64,000 bases of DNA, taken from assembly GCA_963717945.1 (NCBI GenBank), contig CAVQXT010000007.1, forward strand, positions 434,001 through 498,000, given 5' to 3'. This stretch comes from FEN-299 sp963717945 (GTDB lineage: Bacteria; Acidobacteriota; Vicinamibacteria; Vicinamibacterales; Fen-181). Position 1 is the stretch's first letter; the number at the start of each line of letters is the position of its first letter. The notes under the pieces are model-generated. The model was given only the letters and a program-made list of their open reading frames with translations. It had not been told where the DNA came from and ran no database searches. A program made the position numbers and the translations under genes. Below, one piece after another: positions 11,896 to 19,981 of this stretch.

Positions 11896-14800
11896 ATGAG
11901 ACTGCTCGTGCGCGTGGGAGTCGTGGCGGGCGTGCTCGTCGCCGGCGGGGTGCTCGTGGGCCGCGCCAGCCTGAGGCCCGCCCGGTGGCCAGGCCAGGCG
12001 GCCGTCTCATCCGCGCCGGGCGCGGCGGCGCCGTCGGCGCGCGAGGAATGGGACGACCCGTCGGTGCAGCAGGTCGGCACCGAGCGTCCGCACGCGACGA
12101 TGATGAGCTACCCTGCGGCGGAGGCCGCGAGGGCGGGCGATCGCGCGGCGTCGCCCTGGTTCCGCCTCCTCAACGGCGCGTGGAAGTTCCGCTACTCGCC
12201 GAGCCCGGCCGCGCGTCCCGCCGGCTTCGAGCGCCCCGGCTTCGACGACACGGGCTGGGCGAACATCACCGTGCCCGGCAACTGGGAGGTACAGGGGTTC
12301 GGGATGCCGATCTACAGCAACTCGGACTACCCGTTCGCCTTCGACGAGGCCAACCCGCACCCGCCGCACGACGACAATCCCGTAGGGTCGTACCGCACGA
12401 CGTTCGCCGTGCCGGCCGACTGGACCGGCCGCCGAGTCCTCCTGCACTTCGACGGCGTCGACTCGGCGTTCTACGTGTGGGTCAACGGGCGGAAGGTCGG
12501 CTTCAGCAAGGACAGCCGCACGCCGGCCGAGTTCGACGTGACCGAGGTCGTGACGCCGGGCGCGAACACGCTGGCCGTCGAGGTCTACCGCTGGAGCGAC
12601 GGATCGTTTCTCGAGGACCAGGACATGTTCCGGCTGAGCGGCATCTTCCGCGACGTGTACCTGTGGAGCCGGGCGCCCGTCCACGTCCGCGACTTCGAGA
12701 ACGTGGCGGACCTCGATGCGGCCTACCGGGATGGCACCCTGACCGCGTCGGTCTCGGTACGGAACGCCGGCGCCACGAGCGCGGCCGTCGCCGCCAGGCT
12801 CGAGTTGTTCGACGAGCACGGGAAAGCCGTCGGCGCCGCCCTGTCGAAGCGCCTGACCGTCAGGGCCGGTGGCGAGGAGCGGGCGAGCTTCCTCCTGCCG
12901 GTTCGATCGCCCCTCAAGTGGTCGGCCGACGCGCCGCACCTCTACACCGAACTCCTCACCCTGACCAGCGCCGGCGGCAAGGTGCTCGAGGTGATCCCGT
13001 CGCGCGTCGGCTTCCGCAAGGTGGAGATCCGGGACGCCCGGATCCTCATCAACGGCCAGCCGGCGCTCTTCAAGGGCGTCAACCGCCACGAGCACAACCC
13101 GGACACGGGCCACTACGTGACGCGCGCCCTGATGATCCGCGACCTCGAGCTGATGAAGCAGCACAACGTCAACGCGGTGCGCACCTCCCACTACCCGAAC
13201 GACCCGCTGTGGTACGACCTCTGCGACCTCTACGGCATCTACGTCATCGACGAGGCCAACATCGAGAGTCACGGGTACGGCGACGACACGAAGAACCGCC
13301 TCGCCAACGACCCGGCATGGAAGGCGGCGCACCTCGACCGGATCGAGCGGATGGTCGAGCGCGACAAGAACCACCCGTCGATCGTCATCTGGTCGATGGG
13401 CAACGAGGCCGGAGACGGGCCGAACTTCGCCGCCGCCTACCAGTGGCTGAAGTCGCGCGACAAGAGCCGCCCGGTGCACTACTGCGGCAGCACGGCCCGG
13501 GGCGGTTCCAATTCCGACATCAACTCGTTCATGTACACGCCGCCGGCCGCCGTCGTCGAGCGCGCGGCGAAGCGCCCGACGATGCCGCTGATCCTGTGCG
13601 AATACTCGCACGCGATGGGCAACAGCAACGGCGGGCTGAAGGAATACTGGGACGTCTTCTACTCGGGAACCAACGCCCAGGGCGCCTTCGTCTGGGACTG
13701 GGTCGACCAGGGGATTCGCGAGCCGGTTCCCGCACAGTACCCGCCGGTGGTGGGCGCCCGGAAGGCCAGCTTCATGGCCTACGGGGGCTACTGGGAGGAC
13801 CGCGTCGGCGTGCACAACGACAACACCTTCTGCCAGAACGGTCTCGTCGGCGCCGACCGCACTCCGCACCCCGGGCTGATGGCGATCAAGTACGTCTACC
13901 GCAACATTCACGTCGTGCCGGTCGATCTCGCGGCCGGCCGGTTCAGGGTCACCAACTGGTTCGACGCGCTGAACCTCGAGGACGTCGCCGACGGGACGTG
14001 GGAGGTGACCAGCAACGGCACCCGCGTCGCCTCGGGGCCGCTGCCCGAGATCGACCTGGCGGCGAGGCAGCAGAAGGATCTGACGCTGCCGCTGCCGTCG
14101 ATCGCGCCCGAACCTGGCGCGGAGTACTTCCTCACCCTCAGCTTCGCGCTCAAGGCCGACGGGCGGTGGGCCAAGCGCGGCCACGAGATCGCCTGGGAAC
14201 AGTGGAAGCTGCCCGTCGCGGCGCCCGCCGCGCCGGCACCCCCGTCGCCGGGACGGCCGCTGCGAATCGTCACCACCTCTCCGTATGTCCGCATGAGCGG
14301 CCGCGACTTCGCGCTCGTCTTCGACACGCTCAACGGGTACCTGGTGAGCTACTACTACAAGGGCGCGCCACTGCTGGACCGCGGGCCGGTTCCCGACTTC
14401 TGGCGCGCGATGACCGACAACGACCTCGGTGCCTGGAAGTCGGTCGGCCGGCGCGCCCGTACCGATCCCGCGCAGGACATCCTGGTCTGGCGCGAGGCGG
14501 GCGCGTCGTGGAAGGTCACCGACGTGCAGGTGAAGCGGGCCGACGTCTCGACGGCGGCCGTCACGGTCCGCGCCCAGTTGCCGGTGGTGGGCGCCGCGTG
14601 CTCGGTCACCTATGTCATCCGCGAGGACGGGGAAGTCGTGGTGACCGCCGACTACCAGCCGGGCACCAGGGCGCTGGCGATGATGCCCCGTTTCGGGATG
14701 GAGCTGGTGGTCAGCCCCGGCTACGAGCACCTCACCTGGTTCGGCCGCGGGCCGGCCGAGACCTACGTGGACCGCGCCTTCGAGCGTGTCGGCGTCTACT

Positions 14801-15162
14801 CGTCCACCGTCGACGCCGGGTGGGTCGAGTACGCCAGGCCGCAGGAAAACGGCAACAAGGTCGAGGTGCGTTGGGTGGAGTTGACCGACGACAGGGGAGT
14901 GGGCCTGCGCGCCGAGGGCCTGCCGCTCCTCGGCGTCGAGGCGCATCATGTGAGCCGGCGCGACGTCGAGGCGGCGGCCTACAGCTTCCAGATCACCAAA
15001 CGCCCCGAGGTCTACCTGAACCTCGACCTGATGCAGATGGGCGTCGGCGGCATCAACAGCTGGTCCGCGCTCGCCTACCCGATGGCGCCGTACCGGATTC
15101 CAGCCAACGAGCCGCACACGTACTCGTTCAAGCTGAGGCCGATCGGGGGCAGTGACAAATAG
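11896..15162 (+). CDS. Secreted beta-galactosidase, glycoside hydrolase family 2 (LacZ-like)
   Basis: Large GH2 enzyme hydrolysing terminal beta-galactosides. A hydrophobic N-terminal segment (residues 1-25, VGVVAGVLVAGGVLVG) suggests export, unlike E. coli LacZ. The jelly-roll sugar-binding domain (NGAWKFRYSPSP, VPGNWEVQGFGMPIYSN), immunoglobulin-like domain, TIM barrel and C-terminal Bgal_small_N-like domain (TDNDLGAWKSVGR, WFGRGPAETYVDR) follow in order. Catalytic acid/base is Glu504 in GNEAGDG and the nucleophile Glu569 in LCEYSHAMGNSNG; NRHEHNPDTGH and RTSHYPNDP are also typical. The 1088-aa length is normal. ATG 11896 follows a strong AAGGAGG. The gene is divergent from the mutase operon across 65 bp and is followed by hairpin repeats. 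Confidence 0.95.
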   Translation: MRLLVRVGVVAGVLVAGGVLVGRASLRPARWPGQAAVSSAPGAAAPSAREEWDDPSVQQVGTERPHATMMSYPAAEAARAGDRAASPWFRLLNGAWKFRYSPSPAARPAGFERPGFDDTGWANITVPGNWEVQGFGMPIYSNSDYPFAFDEANPHPPHDDNPVGSYRTTFAVPADWTGRRVLLHFDGVDSAFYVWVNGRKVGFSKDSRTPAEFDVTEVVTPGANTLAVEVYRWSDGSFLEDQDMFRLSGIFRDVYLWSRAPVHVRDFENVADLDAAYRDGTLTASVSVRNAGATSAAVAARLELFDEHGKAVGAALSKRLTVRAGGEERASFLLPVRSPLKWSADAPHLYTELLTLTSAGGKVLEVIPSRVGFRKVEIRDARILINGQPALFKGVNRHEHNPDTGHYVTRALMIRDLELMKQHNVNAVRTSHYPNDPLWYDLCDLYGIYVIDEANIESHGYGDDTKNRLANDPAWKAAHLDRIERMVERDKNHPSIVIWSMGNEAGDGPNFAAAYQWLKSRDKSRPVHYCGSTARGGSNSDINSFMYTPPAAVVERAAKRPTMPLILCEYSHAMGNSNGGLKEYWDVFYSGTNAQGAFVWDWVDQGIREPVPAQYPPVVGARKASFMAYGGYWEDRVGVHNDNTFCQNGLVGADRTPHPGLMAIKYVYRNIHVVPVDLAAGRFRVTNWFDALNLEDVADGTWEVTSNGTRVASGPLPEIDLAARQQKDLTLPLPSIAPEPGAEYFLTLSFALKADGRWAKRGHEIAWEQWKLPVAAPAAPAPPSPGRPLRIVTTSPYVRMSGRDFALVFDTLNGYLVSYYYKGAPLLDRGPVPDFWRAMTDNDLGAWKSVGRRARTDPAQDILVWREAGASWKVTDVQVKRADVSTAAVTVRAQLPVVGAACSVTYVIREDGEVVVTADYQPGTRALAMMPRFGMELVVSPGYEHLTWFGRGPAETYVDRAFERVGVYSSTVDAGWVEYARPQENGNKVEVRWVELTDDRGVGLRAEGLPLLGVEAHHVSRRDVEAAAYSFQITKRPEVYLNLDLMQMGVGGINSWSALAYPMAPYRIPANEPHTYSFKLRPIGGSDK

Positions 15163-15180
15163 TAGGCGGTAGGCAGTCGG

Positions 15181-15209
15181 TCCGCCGTAGCTTGAAGAGC
15201 GAAGGCGGA
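15181..15209. repeat. CCGCC...GGCGG hairpin repeat, copy 1
   Basis: TCCGCCGTAGCTTGAAGAGC followed by GAAGGCGGA forms an imperfect hairpin (TCCGCC pairs with GGCGGA; inner GCTT/GAGC). Near-identical copies occur at 16177, 44605 (inverted) and 47940. Confidence 0.8.
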
Positions 15210-15218
15210 TAGGCAGTG

Positions 15219-15294
15219 GCGCAGGCCTGAAGGCCTGCGGTATCTGTGACTGTCCAGAGGATCGGCAGATAGCGCAGGGCTTGAGCCCTGCGCC
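15219..15294. repeat. Paired-hairpin repeat (TATCTG...CAGATA type), copy 1
   Basis: Two GC-rich hairpins (GCAGGCCTGAAGGCCTGC and GCGCAGGGCTTGAGCCCTGC) face each other and are joined by TATCTG, a variable spacer and CAGATA, so the whole element is one large inverted repeat. It lies downstream of the beta-galactosidase gene. Other copies are at 19339, 53247 and 59641. Confidence 0.85.
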
Positions 15295-15389
15295 GCGCGC
15301 CCGTGAGGCGCGAGGCGGCGGGCGTGAACGAGACCGGGTTACACTGGATGAAACCGCCATCCAGTTCCGTGCTCATGTGTGAGGGGATT

Positions 15390-16169
15390 GTGAAGAAGAC
15401 ATCATCCGCTGCCGCATCGGTCCTCGTCGCGCTGGCGCTCGCCACCGGCGGCGCCTGCTCCCGTCAGTCCTCGTCGTCGGCCTCGACAGCGGCTCAGGCC
15501 ACCTCCGCCGGCATGCCGGCGACACCGCCGGCTCCCAACCTCGAGCAGGCGCTCGAGACGGTGGACGGCGTGGTGCTCGAGACGATGGACGCCTCCAACT
15601 ACACTTACATGAGGCTCAAGACGCCGAAGGGTGAGCTGTGGGCGGCGACCGCCAAGACTCCGGTCAAGGTGGGGGACAAGGTGACGGTGCCGCTCCAGAC
15701 CGAGATGCGGAACTTCCACAGCCCGTCGCTCAACCGCGACTTCCCGGTCATCTACTTCGTGTCCCAGATCGGGCAGGGCGGCCAGCCGGCGCCGCCGCCG
15801 ATGGCGGTCGGGCACGGGGCGAGCGGCATGCCGGCCCCGGCGGCGGTGAAGGTGGAGCCGATGGCGCCGCCCGCCGGCGGGTCCAGCATCGCTGACGTCT
15901 GGGCGAGGCGCACGTCGCTCGCCGGCAGGTCCGTGACCGTGAACGGGACGGTCGTCAAGTTCACCAGCGGCGTGATGGGCCACAACTGGCTGCACGTACA
16001 GGACGGCAGCGGCAAGGCGGCCGACGGCACCAACGACCTGACCGTGACCACCGACGATGCGGTGAAAGTCGGCGACGTCATCACCGTCACTGGCACGGTG
16101 GTCATCGACAAGGATCTCGGCTCGGGCTACACCTACAAGGTGCTGATCGAGGGAGGGAAGATCAAGTAG
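15390..16169 (+). CDS. Exported lipoprotein-like protein with two OB-fold-like domains (NrfJ-related/tRNA_anti-like)
   Basis: A GTG at 15390 behind GAGGGG starts a 259-aa protein with a signal-like segment ending in ATGGACS, an imperfect lipobox. Two small beta-barrel domains follow. The first (VDGVVLETMDASNYTYMRLK, GELWAATAKTPVKVGDKV, NFHSPSLNRDFPVIYFV) matches the NrfJ-related family; the second (AGRSVTVNGTVVKF, GHNWLHVQDGSG, VKVGDVITVTGTVVIDKDLG) is a typical OB-fold. A Pro/Ala-rich linker separates them. The role is unknown; NrfJ-like proteins are periplasmic and often near c-type cytochrome genes, none of which are seen here. An in-frame ATG at 15375 is an alternative start. Confidence 0.85.
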   Translation: MKKTSSAAASVLVALALATGGACSRQSSSSASTAAQATSAGMPATPPAPNLEQALETVDGVVLETMDASNYTYMRLKTPKGELWAATAKTPVKVGDKVTVPLQTEMRNFHSPSLNRDFPVIYFVSQIGQGGQPAPPPMAVGHGASGMPAPAAVKVEPMAPPAGGSSIADVWARRTSLAGRSVTVNGTVVKFTSGVMGHNWLHVQDGSGKAADGTNDLTVTTDDAVKVGDVITVTGTVVIDKDLGSGYTYKVLIEGGKIK

Positions 16170-16176
16170 GCAGCGT

Positions 16177-16207
16177 GTCCGCCGCAGCTCGAAGAGCGAA
16201 GGCGGAC
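16177..16207. repeat. CCGCC...GGCGG hairpin repeat, copy 2
   Basis: GTCCGCCGCAGCTCGAAGAG followed by CGAAGGCGGAC has perfect outer arms and an inner GCTC-GAA-GAGC stem. It lies directly after the OB-fold protein stop codon and could act as a 3'-end hairpin. Confidence 0.8.
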
Positions 16208-16293
16208 ACGCGGTCGGCAGCGGGCAGCTTGCCCGCCGAAGCCCGCGGGCGGGCGGATCGTGGCCGGAGGTCCGGGAGCGGCATCTTTGTCTG

Positions 16294-16302
16294 TGCTATG
16301 CT
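16294..16302 (+). promoter_or_regulatory. Candidate extended -10 promoter element
   Basis: TGCTATGCT lies 22 bp upstream of the start codon at 16325 and shares the TGCTAnnnT form with the elements at 2692 and 37934. It would give a 5' leader of about 16 nt carrying GGAGG. Confidence 0.4.
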
Positions 16303-16324
16303 ACGCGCCGACCGGAGGTCACCC

Positions 16325-16876
16325 ATGCCCGCACGGCTCGCGGTTCTCTTGTTCCTGTTGCTCACCTGCGGCTCGGCTGCCGCGCAAACCCCCGACAAGC
16401 CGGCGTTTCCCAAGAAGATGGGATTCTTCGCGATGACGTCGGACGGCCCCGTCGAACTGAAGGTGAGCGGCGAGCCCGCCGAGGTCGACCTCGCGCTCGG
16501 CCTGAAGAGCTTCTACTCGGCCGACTCGTTCGACAAGATCCCGAAAGCCAAGTGGGTGCGCTCGTTTTACGTCAGCGCGATGAACTGGGTGGCCTGGCGC
16601 CTCTACCTCGTGGTGGGACGCGAGGCGCTGGTGGATTCGCTCAACCACTACCAGATGTTGTCGAGCAGCGTGATTTCCCGGGGCGTCATCGCCTTCGAAG
16701 TCGTGTCGCCCGATCTCCAGAACCTCGCGTTCATCCGTCAGGCCATCTTGAAGCTGGCCCCGAAGGGCGTGCCGGAGGACCAGCTCGAGGCCTACATCGT
16801 CGTCGAACTCAAGAGCACCATGGGCCTCAACAACCGTAACTATCCCATCAAGATCAGCGTGCCGCCGCCGCAATAG
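16325..16876 (+). CDS. Secreted protein of unknown function
   Basis: A 183-aa protein with a clear Sec signal peptide (MPARLAVLLFLLLTCGSAAAQ, cleavage expected after AAAQ). I do not recognise the mature domain. It begins with PKKMGFFAMTSDGPVELKVSG, has an alternating beta-strand pattern and contains a central FYVSAMNWVAWRLYLVVG segment that is too polar to be a confident membrane helix. The end (RNYPIKISVPPP) suggests a beta-sandwich. Start ATG 16325 follows CCGGAGGTCACCC. It is followed after 43 bp by the pirin gene. It looks like a real coding sequence from codon usage and ribosome-binding site. Confidence 0.8.
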   Translation: MPARLAVLLFLLLTCGSAAAQTPDKPAFPKKMGFFAMTSDGPVELKVSGEPAEVDLALGLKSFYSADSFDKIPKAKWVRSFYVSAMNWVAWRLYLVVGREALVDSLNHYQMLSSSVISRGVIAFEVVSPDLQNLAFIRQAILKLAPKGVPEDQLEAYIVVELKSTMGLNNRNYPIKISVPPPQ

Positions 16877-16919
16877 CGCTATTCTGGGGGCAGGACGCTC
16901 ACATCCGAGGACGGCCCCC

Positions 16920-17831
16920 ATGTCCATTCGACCAGTCCGGAAGATCTCCCAGCCGATAACCGCGCGGGAGGGCGCCGGTGTGCGCCTGCGCCGGGCCTTC
17001 GGCTTCGGCGACCCGTCGGAAGTCGATCCGTTCCTGCTCCTCGACGACTTCCGCAGTGACAACCCGGCCGACTATCGCGCCGGCTTCCCGTGGCATCCGC
17101 ACCGCGGCATCGAGACGATCACCTACGTGCTGGCGGGGAGCGTGGAGCACGGCGACAGCCTTGGCAACCGCGGCGTGCTCGGCGCGGGCGACGTGCAGTG
17201 GATGACGGCGGGCAGCGGCATCGTGCACCAGGAGATGCCGCAAGGCGATCCGCTGGGGCGGATGCACGGCTTCCAGCTCTGGGCGAACCTGCCGGCTTCC
17301 CTCAAGATGACGCGGCCCCGCTACCAGGACGTCCCCGGGCGCGACGTTCCCGAGGTCGTCGAAGACGACGGCACGCGCATCCGCGTCGTGTGCGGCAGCT
17401 TCGGCGGGACGACCGGGCCGGTCGAGGGCATCGCCGCCGACCCGCGCTATCTCGATATCGCCGTCCCGCCCGGCCGCCGGAAGCGGCTGGCCGTGGACGT
17501 CACGCAGAACGCGTTCGCCTACGTGTTCGACGGGTCCGGCAGCTTCCGCGACGCGTCGGCGCCGCGCGGCGTGCGCACCGACCTGATCGAGCCGTCGGGC
17601 GGCGGCCCGACCGTGGTGGACGATGTCACGAACCGGTCGCTGGTGCTGTTCGACCGCGGCGACGAAGTGGTCGTGCAGGCCGGGGAGCGGGGCATCAGGT
17701 TCCTGCTCGTGTCGGGCCGCCCGATCGAGGAGCCCGTCGCCTGGGCCGGCCCGATCGTGATGAACACCGAGGCCGAGCTGCGCCAGGCCTGGCGGGAGCT
17801 CGAGGACGGGACGTTCATCAAGGGCCGGTAG
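16920..17831 (+). CDS. Pirin family protein
   Basis: Bicupin iron protein of 303 aa. The N-terminal cupin keeps the metal site: HPHRGIETITYVLAG (His, His), VEHGDSLGN (His) and GIVHQEMP (Glu), and the block MHGFQLWANLP is diagnostic. The C-terminal cupin (RLAVDVTQNAFAYVFDGSG, LLVSGRPIEEPVAWAGPIVMN) is also normal. Bacterial pirins have been assigned quercetinase or redox-regulatory roles; which applies here cannot be told from sequence. It is the last gene before a repeat-rich gap of 222 bp. Confidence 0.94.
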   Translation: MSIRPVRKISQPITAREGAGVRLRRAFGFGDPSEVDPFLLLDDFRSDNPADYRAGFPWHPHRGIETITYVLAGSVEHGDSLGNRGVLGAGDVQWMTAGSGIVHQEMPQGDPLGRMHGFQLWANLPASLKMTRPRYQDVPGRDVPEVVEDDGTRIRVVCGSFGGTTGPVEGIAADPRYLDIAVPPGRRKRLAVDVTQNAFAYVFDGSGSFRDASAPRGVRTDLIEPSGGGPTVVDDVTNRSLVLFDRGDEVVVQAGERGIRFLLVSGRPIEEPVAWAGPIVMNTEAELRQAWRELEDGTFIKGR

Positions 17832-17849
17832 GTGGCAGGTTCAGGGCTC

Positions 17850-17945
17850 CCGCCTTCGCCCGCGGTCGATTCCTCGCGGGCTTCGGCGAGGCCTCGCCGA
17901 AGCCCCGCCGTCGCCCCACGGGCTATGGCGGGGCGTAGGCGGGCA
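17850..17945. repeat. GC-rich inverted-repeat cluster related to the CCGCC...GGCGG family
   Basis: CCCGCCTTCGCCC near 17851 is echoed in reverse orientation by GGGCTATGGCGGG near 17923, and an internal GGCTTCGGCGAGG/CCTCGCCGAAGCC hairpin sits between them. It follows the pirin gene and separates it from the adaptor gene. No coding potential is seen. Confidence 0.6.
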
Positions 17946-18053
17946 GGGCTCAACGCGGGCCACGGCTCCCGTCACCGTAGTTTCACACTTCTTCCATACG
18001 CCCGCTGCCTCCGCCGTCGTCATAGTTCAGTAGAGAGACTTTCAGGGGGCGCT

Positions 18054-19244
18054 ATGAACCGAACATATGTGGCCGTCATCCTCGCCGCTGGCGCCGTCGC
18101 GGCAGGCGGAGGTTGGCATCACTTCCACGCCAGTGCCGACCCGGTGCAGGTGGCCACGGCCGAGGTCGCGTCCGGGGACGTGGTCCAGAACGTCGCCTGC
18201 ACCGGCACGCTCGATGCGGTGACGACGGTTGACGTCGGGTCCCAGGTGTCGGGCACGATCGCCACCATCCCGGTCGATTTCAACTCCATCGTCCGCAAGG
18301 GTGACGTGTTGGCGAAGCTCGACACCTCGCTCATCCAGGCCCAGCTGGACCAGGCCCGCGGGAGCCTGGCGAAGGCGGGTGCCGACCGGGGAGTGGCTCA
18401 GGCGGCGGTGCTCGACGCGACCGAGAAGCTGGATCGCTCCAAGGCGCTCGCCGCACGCCAGCTGATTCCCCAGAGCGATCTCGATGACGCGCAGGTGGCG
18501 GCCGACGAGGCCCGGGCCAGCCTCAAGTCGGCGACGGCGCAGCAGCAGCTGGCGCAGGCCTCGGTGGACCAGGCCCAGGTGGACCTCGAGCACGCGACCA
18601 TCTTCTCGCCCATCGACGGGATCGTCGTCGCCCGAAAGGTGGACATCGGGCAGACGGTGGCGGCCAGCTTCCAGACGCCGTCACTGTTCTCGATCGCCGC
18701 AGACCTGACGAAGATGAAGCTGACGGCCACCGTCGATGAGGCGGACATCGGCAAGGTCGCCGTCGGACAGACGGCGCACTTTTCGGTCGACGCCTACCCG
18801 AGCCAGCCCTTCGAGGGGAAGGTGGTCCAGGTCCGGCTGCAACCGGAGACCGTGCAGAACGTGGTGAGCTACGACACGGTCATCGCCGTGGACAACCCGA
18901 AGCTGCTGCTGAAGCCGGGGATGACGGCAACGATCGCCGTCGAGGTGGCGCGCCACGAGAACGTGCCGCGTGTCCCGGGCGTCGCCCTCCGTTTCCGGCC
19001 CACGCCGGCGGTGCTGGCGGCGCTGAACGAGCCGAACGTGGCTTCGGACCCGAAGCTCCGCCCGGCGGCGACGCTGACGTCCGGGTCCCCCGCGGAAGTC
19101 TGGGTGGTGAACGGCGGCCGCATGGAGCCGCGCCGGGTCCGCGTGGGCCTGAGTGACGGGCTGTCGTTCGAGGTGCTCGACGGCGTGCCGCTGGGTGCTC
19201 GCGTCGCCACGGCCGCGTGGCTGACGGCGTCGGTCCGGCCCTAG
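18054..19244 (+). CDS. Efflux periplasmic adaptor subunit (HlyD/MacA-type membrane fusion protein)
   Basis: A 396-aa protein with an N-terminal membrane anchor (YVAVILAAGAVAAGGGW). The lipoyl/barrel-sandwich half motifs (VDVGSQVSGTIATIPVDFNSIVRKGDVLAKLD and ATIFSPIDGIVVARKVDIGQTV) bracket an alpha-helical hairpin rich in Gln and Ala. Beta-barrel and membrane-proximal domains follow (VDEADIGKVAVGQTAHFSVDAYP, LLLKPGMTATIAVEV). It would link an inner-membrane pump to an outer-membrane exit duct. No ABC or RND pump gene is adjacent, so it is an orphan adaptor. It lies immediately upstream of the paired TonB-receptor modules, and a link to metal traffic there is only a guess. ATG 18054 follows CAGGGGGC. 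Confidence 0.92.
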   Translation: MNRTYVAVILAAGAVAAGGGWHHFHASADPVQVATAEVASGDVVQNVACTGTLDAVTTVDVGSQVSGTIATIPVDFNSIVRKGDVLAKLDTSLIQAQLDQARGSLAKAGADRGVAQAAVLDATEKLDRSKALAARQLIPQSDLDDAQVAADEARASLKSATAQQQLAQASVDQAQVDLEHATIFSPIDGIVVARKVDIGQTVAASFQTPSLFSIAADLTKMKLTATVDEADIGKVAVGQTAHFSVDAYPSQPFEGKVVQVRLQPETVQNVVSYDTVIAVDNPKLLLKPGMTATIAVEVARHENVPRVPGVALRFRPTPAVLAALNEPNVASDPKLRPAATLTSGSPAEVWVVNGGRMEPRRVRVGLSDGLSFEVLDGVPLGARVATAAWLTASVRP

Positions 19245-19338
19245 CACGTCGCGGTACCCACGCCGCTCGCGCCGCGGCCCACCGACATGCGTCGCTAGGT
19301 TCCCTCCGGGCGTAGGCCGGCCCTTCAGAGCCGGCTTT

Positions 19339-19423
19339 GGCGGGGCTGAAGCCCCGCCCTACACCCGGTCCTGACAGTGCTGCCCGCGATCATCAGATAG
19401 AGCAGGGCTTCAGCCCTGCTCTA
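19339..19423. repeat. Paired-hairpin repeat, divergent copy 2
   Basis: GGCGGGGCTGAAGCCCCGCC, a spacer, then CAGATA followed by GAGCAGGGCTTCAGCCCTGC and TC. The right half matches the other copies; the left half carries a different hairpin and lacks TATCTG. A further hairpin (GCCGGCCCTTCAGAGCCGGC) lies just upstream at about 19316. Confidence 0.75.
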
Positions 19424-19466
19424 GGCCTGCCCCTCCCGTTGACCGCTTCCGCGGCTTGTGCGCACA

Positions 19467-19847
19467 ATGGCTATCAGGCCATCCATGAATCGGGTTCTGC
19501 GGCGGTCGCCCTGGTGGAAGGGCGTCGTCCTGTTCGCGCTCGTCTCCGTCCTGTCGGGCGCCTGGCTGACCGTCGTGCACGGGAGCCTGGTTGCGGGCGG
19601 GGCGTGCCCGGCCGAGTCCGACGTTTCGGCGACTCGCCACGGGCTGGCGATCGGCCACGACCACGGCGCGGTCGCCCATCACGATTGCTCCGTCTGCCAC
19701 TGGCTGCGGTCGCTCCGGTCGATGACCGGCGACCAGCCGCCGATGGCGGATGGGATCTCCCCGGCAGGATTTGTCCTCCCGGCTTCGTTCGATCACGAAG
19801 GTCACCTCGCCCTCGCCGCGCTTCCGGCCCGCTCTCCTCCCGCGTAA
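19467..19847 (+). CDS. Small His/Cys-rich membrane protein (DUF2946-like), module 1
   Basis: About 126 aa with one N-terminal transmembrane segment (WKGVVLFALVSVLSGAWLTVVHG). The exported region is histidine-rich (GLAIGHDHGAVAHHDCSVCHW) with a CxxC motif, a plausible metal-binding site, and the C-terminus is Pro/Ala-rich. A second protein of the same design precedes the next TonB-dependent receptor (22665). Short proteins of this type resemble DUF2946, whose members I recall being encoded beside TonB-dependent copper receptors in Proteobacteria. The start is uncertain: ATG 19467 and 19485 are both possible. A palindrome, TTGTGCGCACAA (19456-19467), overlaps the first candidate. Confidence 0.65.
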   Translation: MAIRPSMNRVLRRSPWWKGVVLFALVSVLSGAWLTVVHGSLVAGGACPAESDVSATRHGLAIGHDHGAVAHHDCSVCHWLRSLRSMTGDQPPMADGISPAGFVLPASFDHEGHLALAALPARSPPA

Positions 19848-19981
19848 CACCCGCTCTGGCTTCACGACTACAGGCTGCCGGCAGTCGTCGGGGTTTGCCG
19901 CCCCGGCGAAACCCATCGGGGACCTGCGCGGTTTCATCAGCGCGCGAGCGCGGCGCTTGCGACGGGACTGGGAGCGTCATC

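Noticed and set aside
15219..15294. Possible classical rho-independent terminator
   Set aside because: Stems are strong but no T-run follows either hairpin; the TATCTG/CAGATA pairing and repeated occurrence mark it as a repeat family. A 3'-end role remains possible.
12007..15360. Long open frame antisense to the beta-galactosidase gene
   Set aside because: Arg/Val/Asp-rich composition typical of antisense frames in high-GC DNA, no homology, and complete overlap with an unmistakable GH2 gene.
19337..19981. 215-residue N-terminal extension of the first TonB-dependent receptor
   Set aside because: It translates hairpin repeat and the small His/Cys-rich gene out of frame; the signal peptide begins at ATG 19982.
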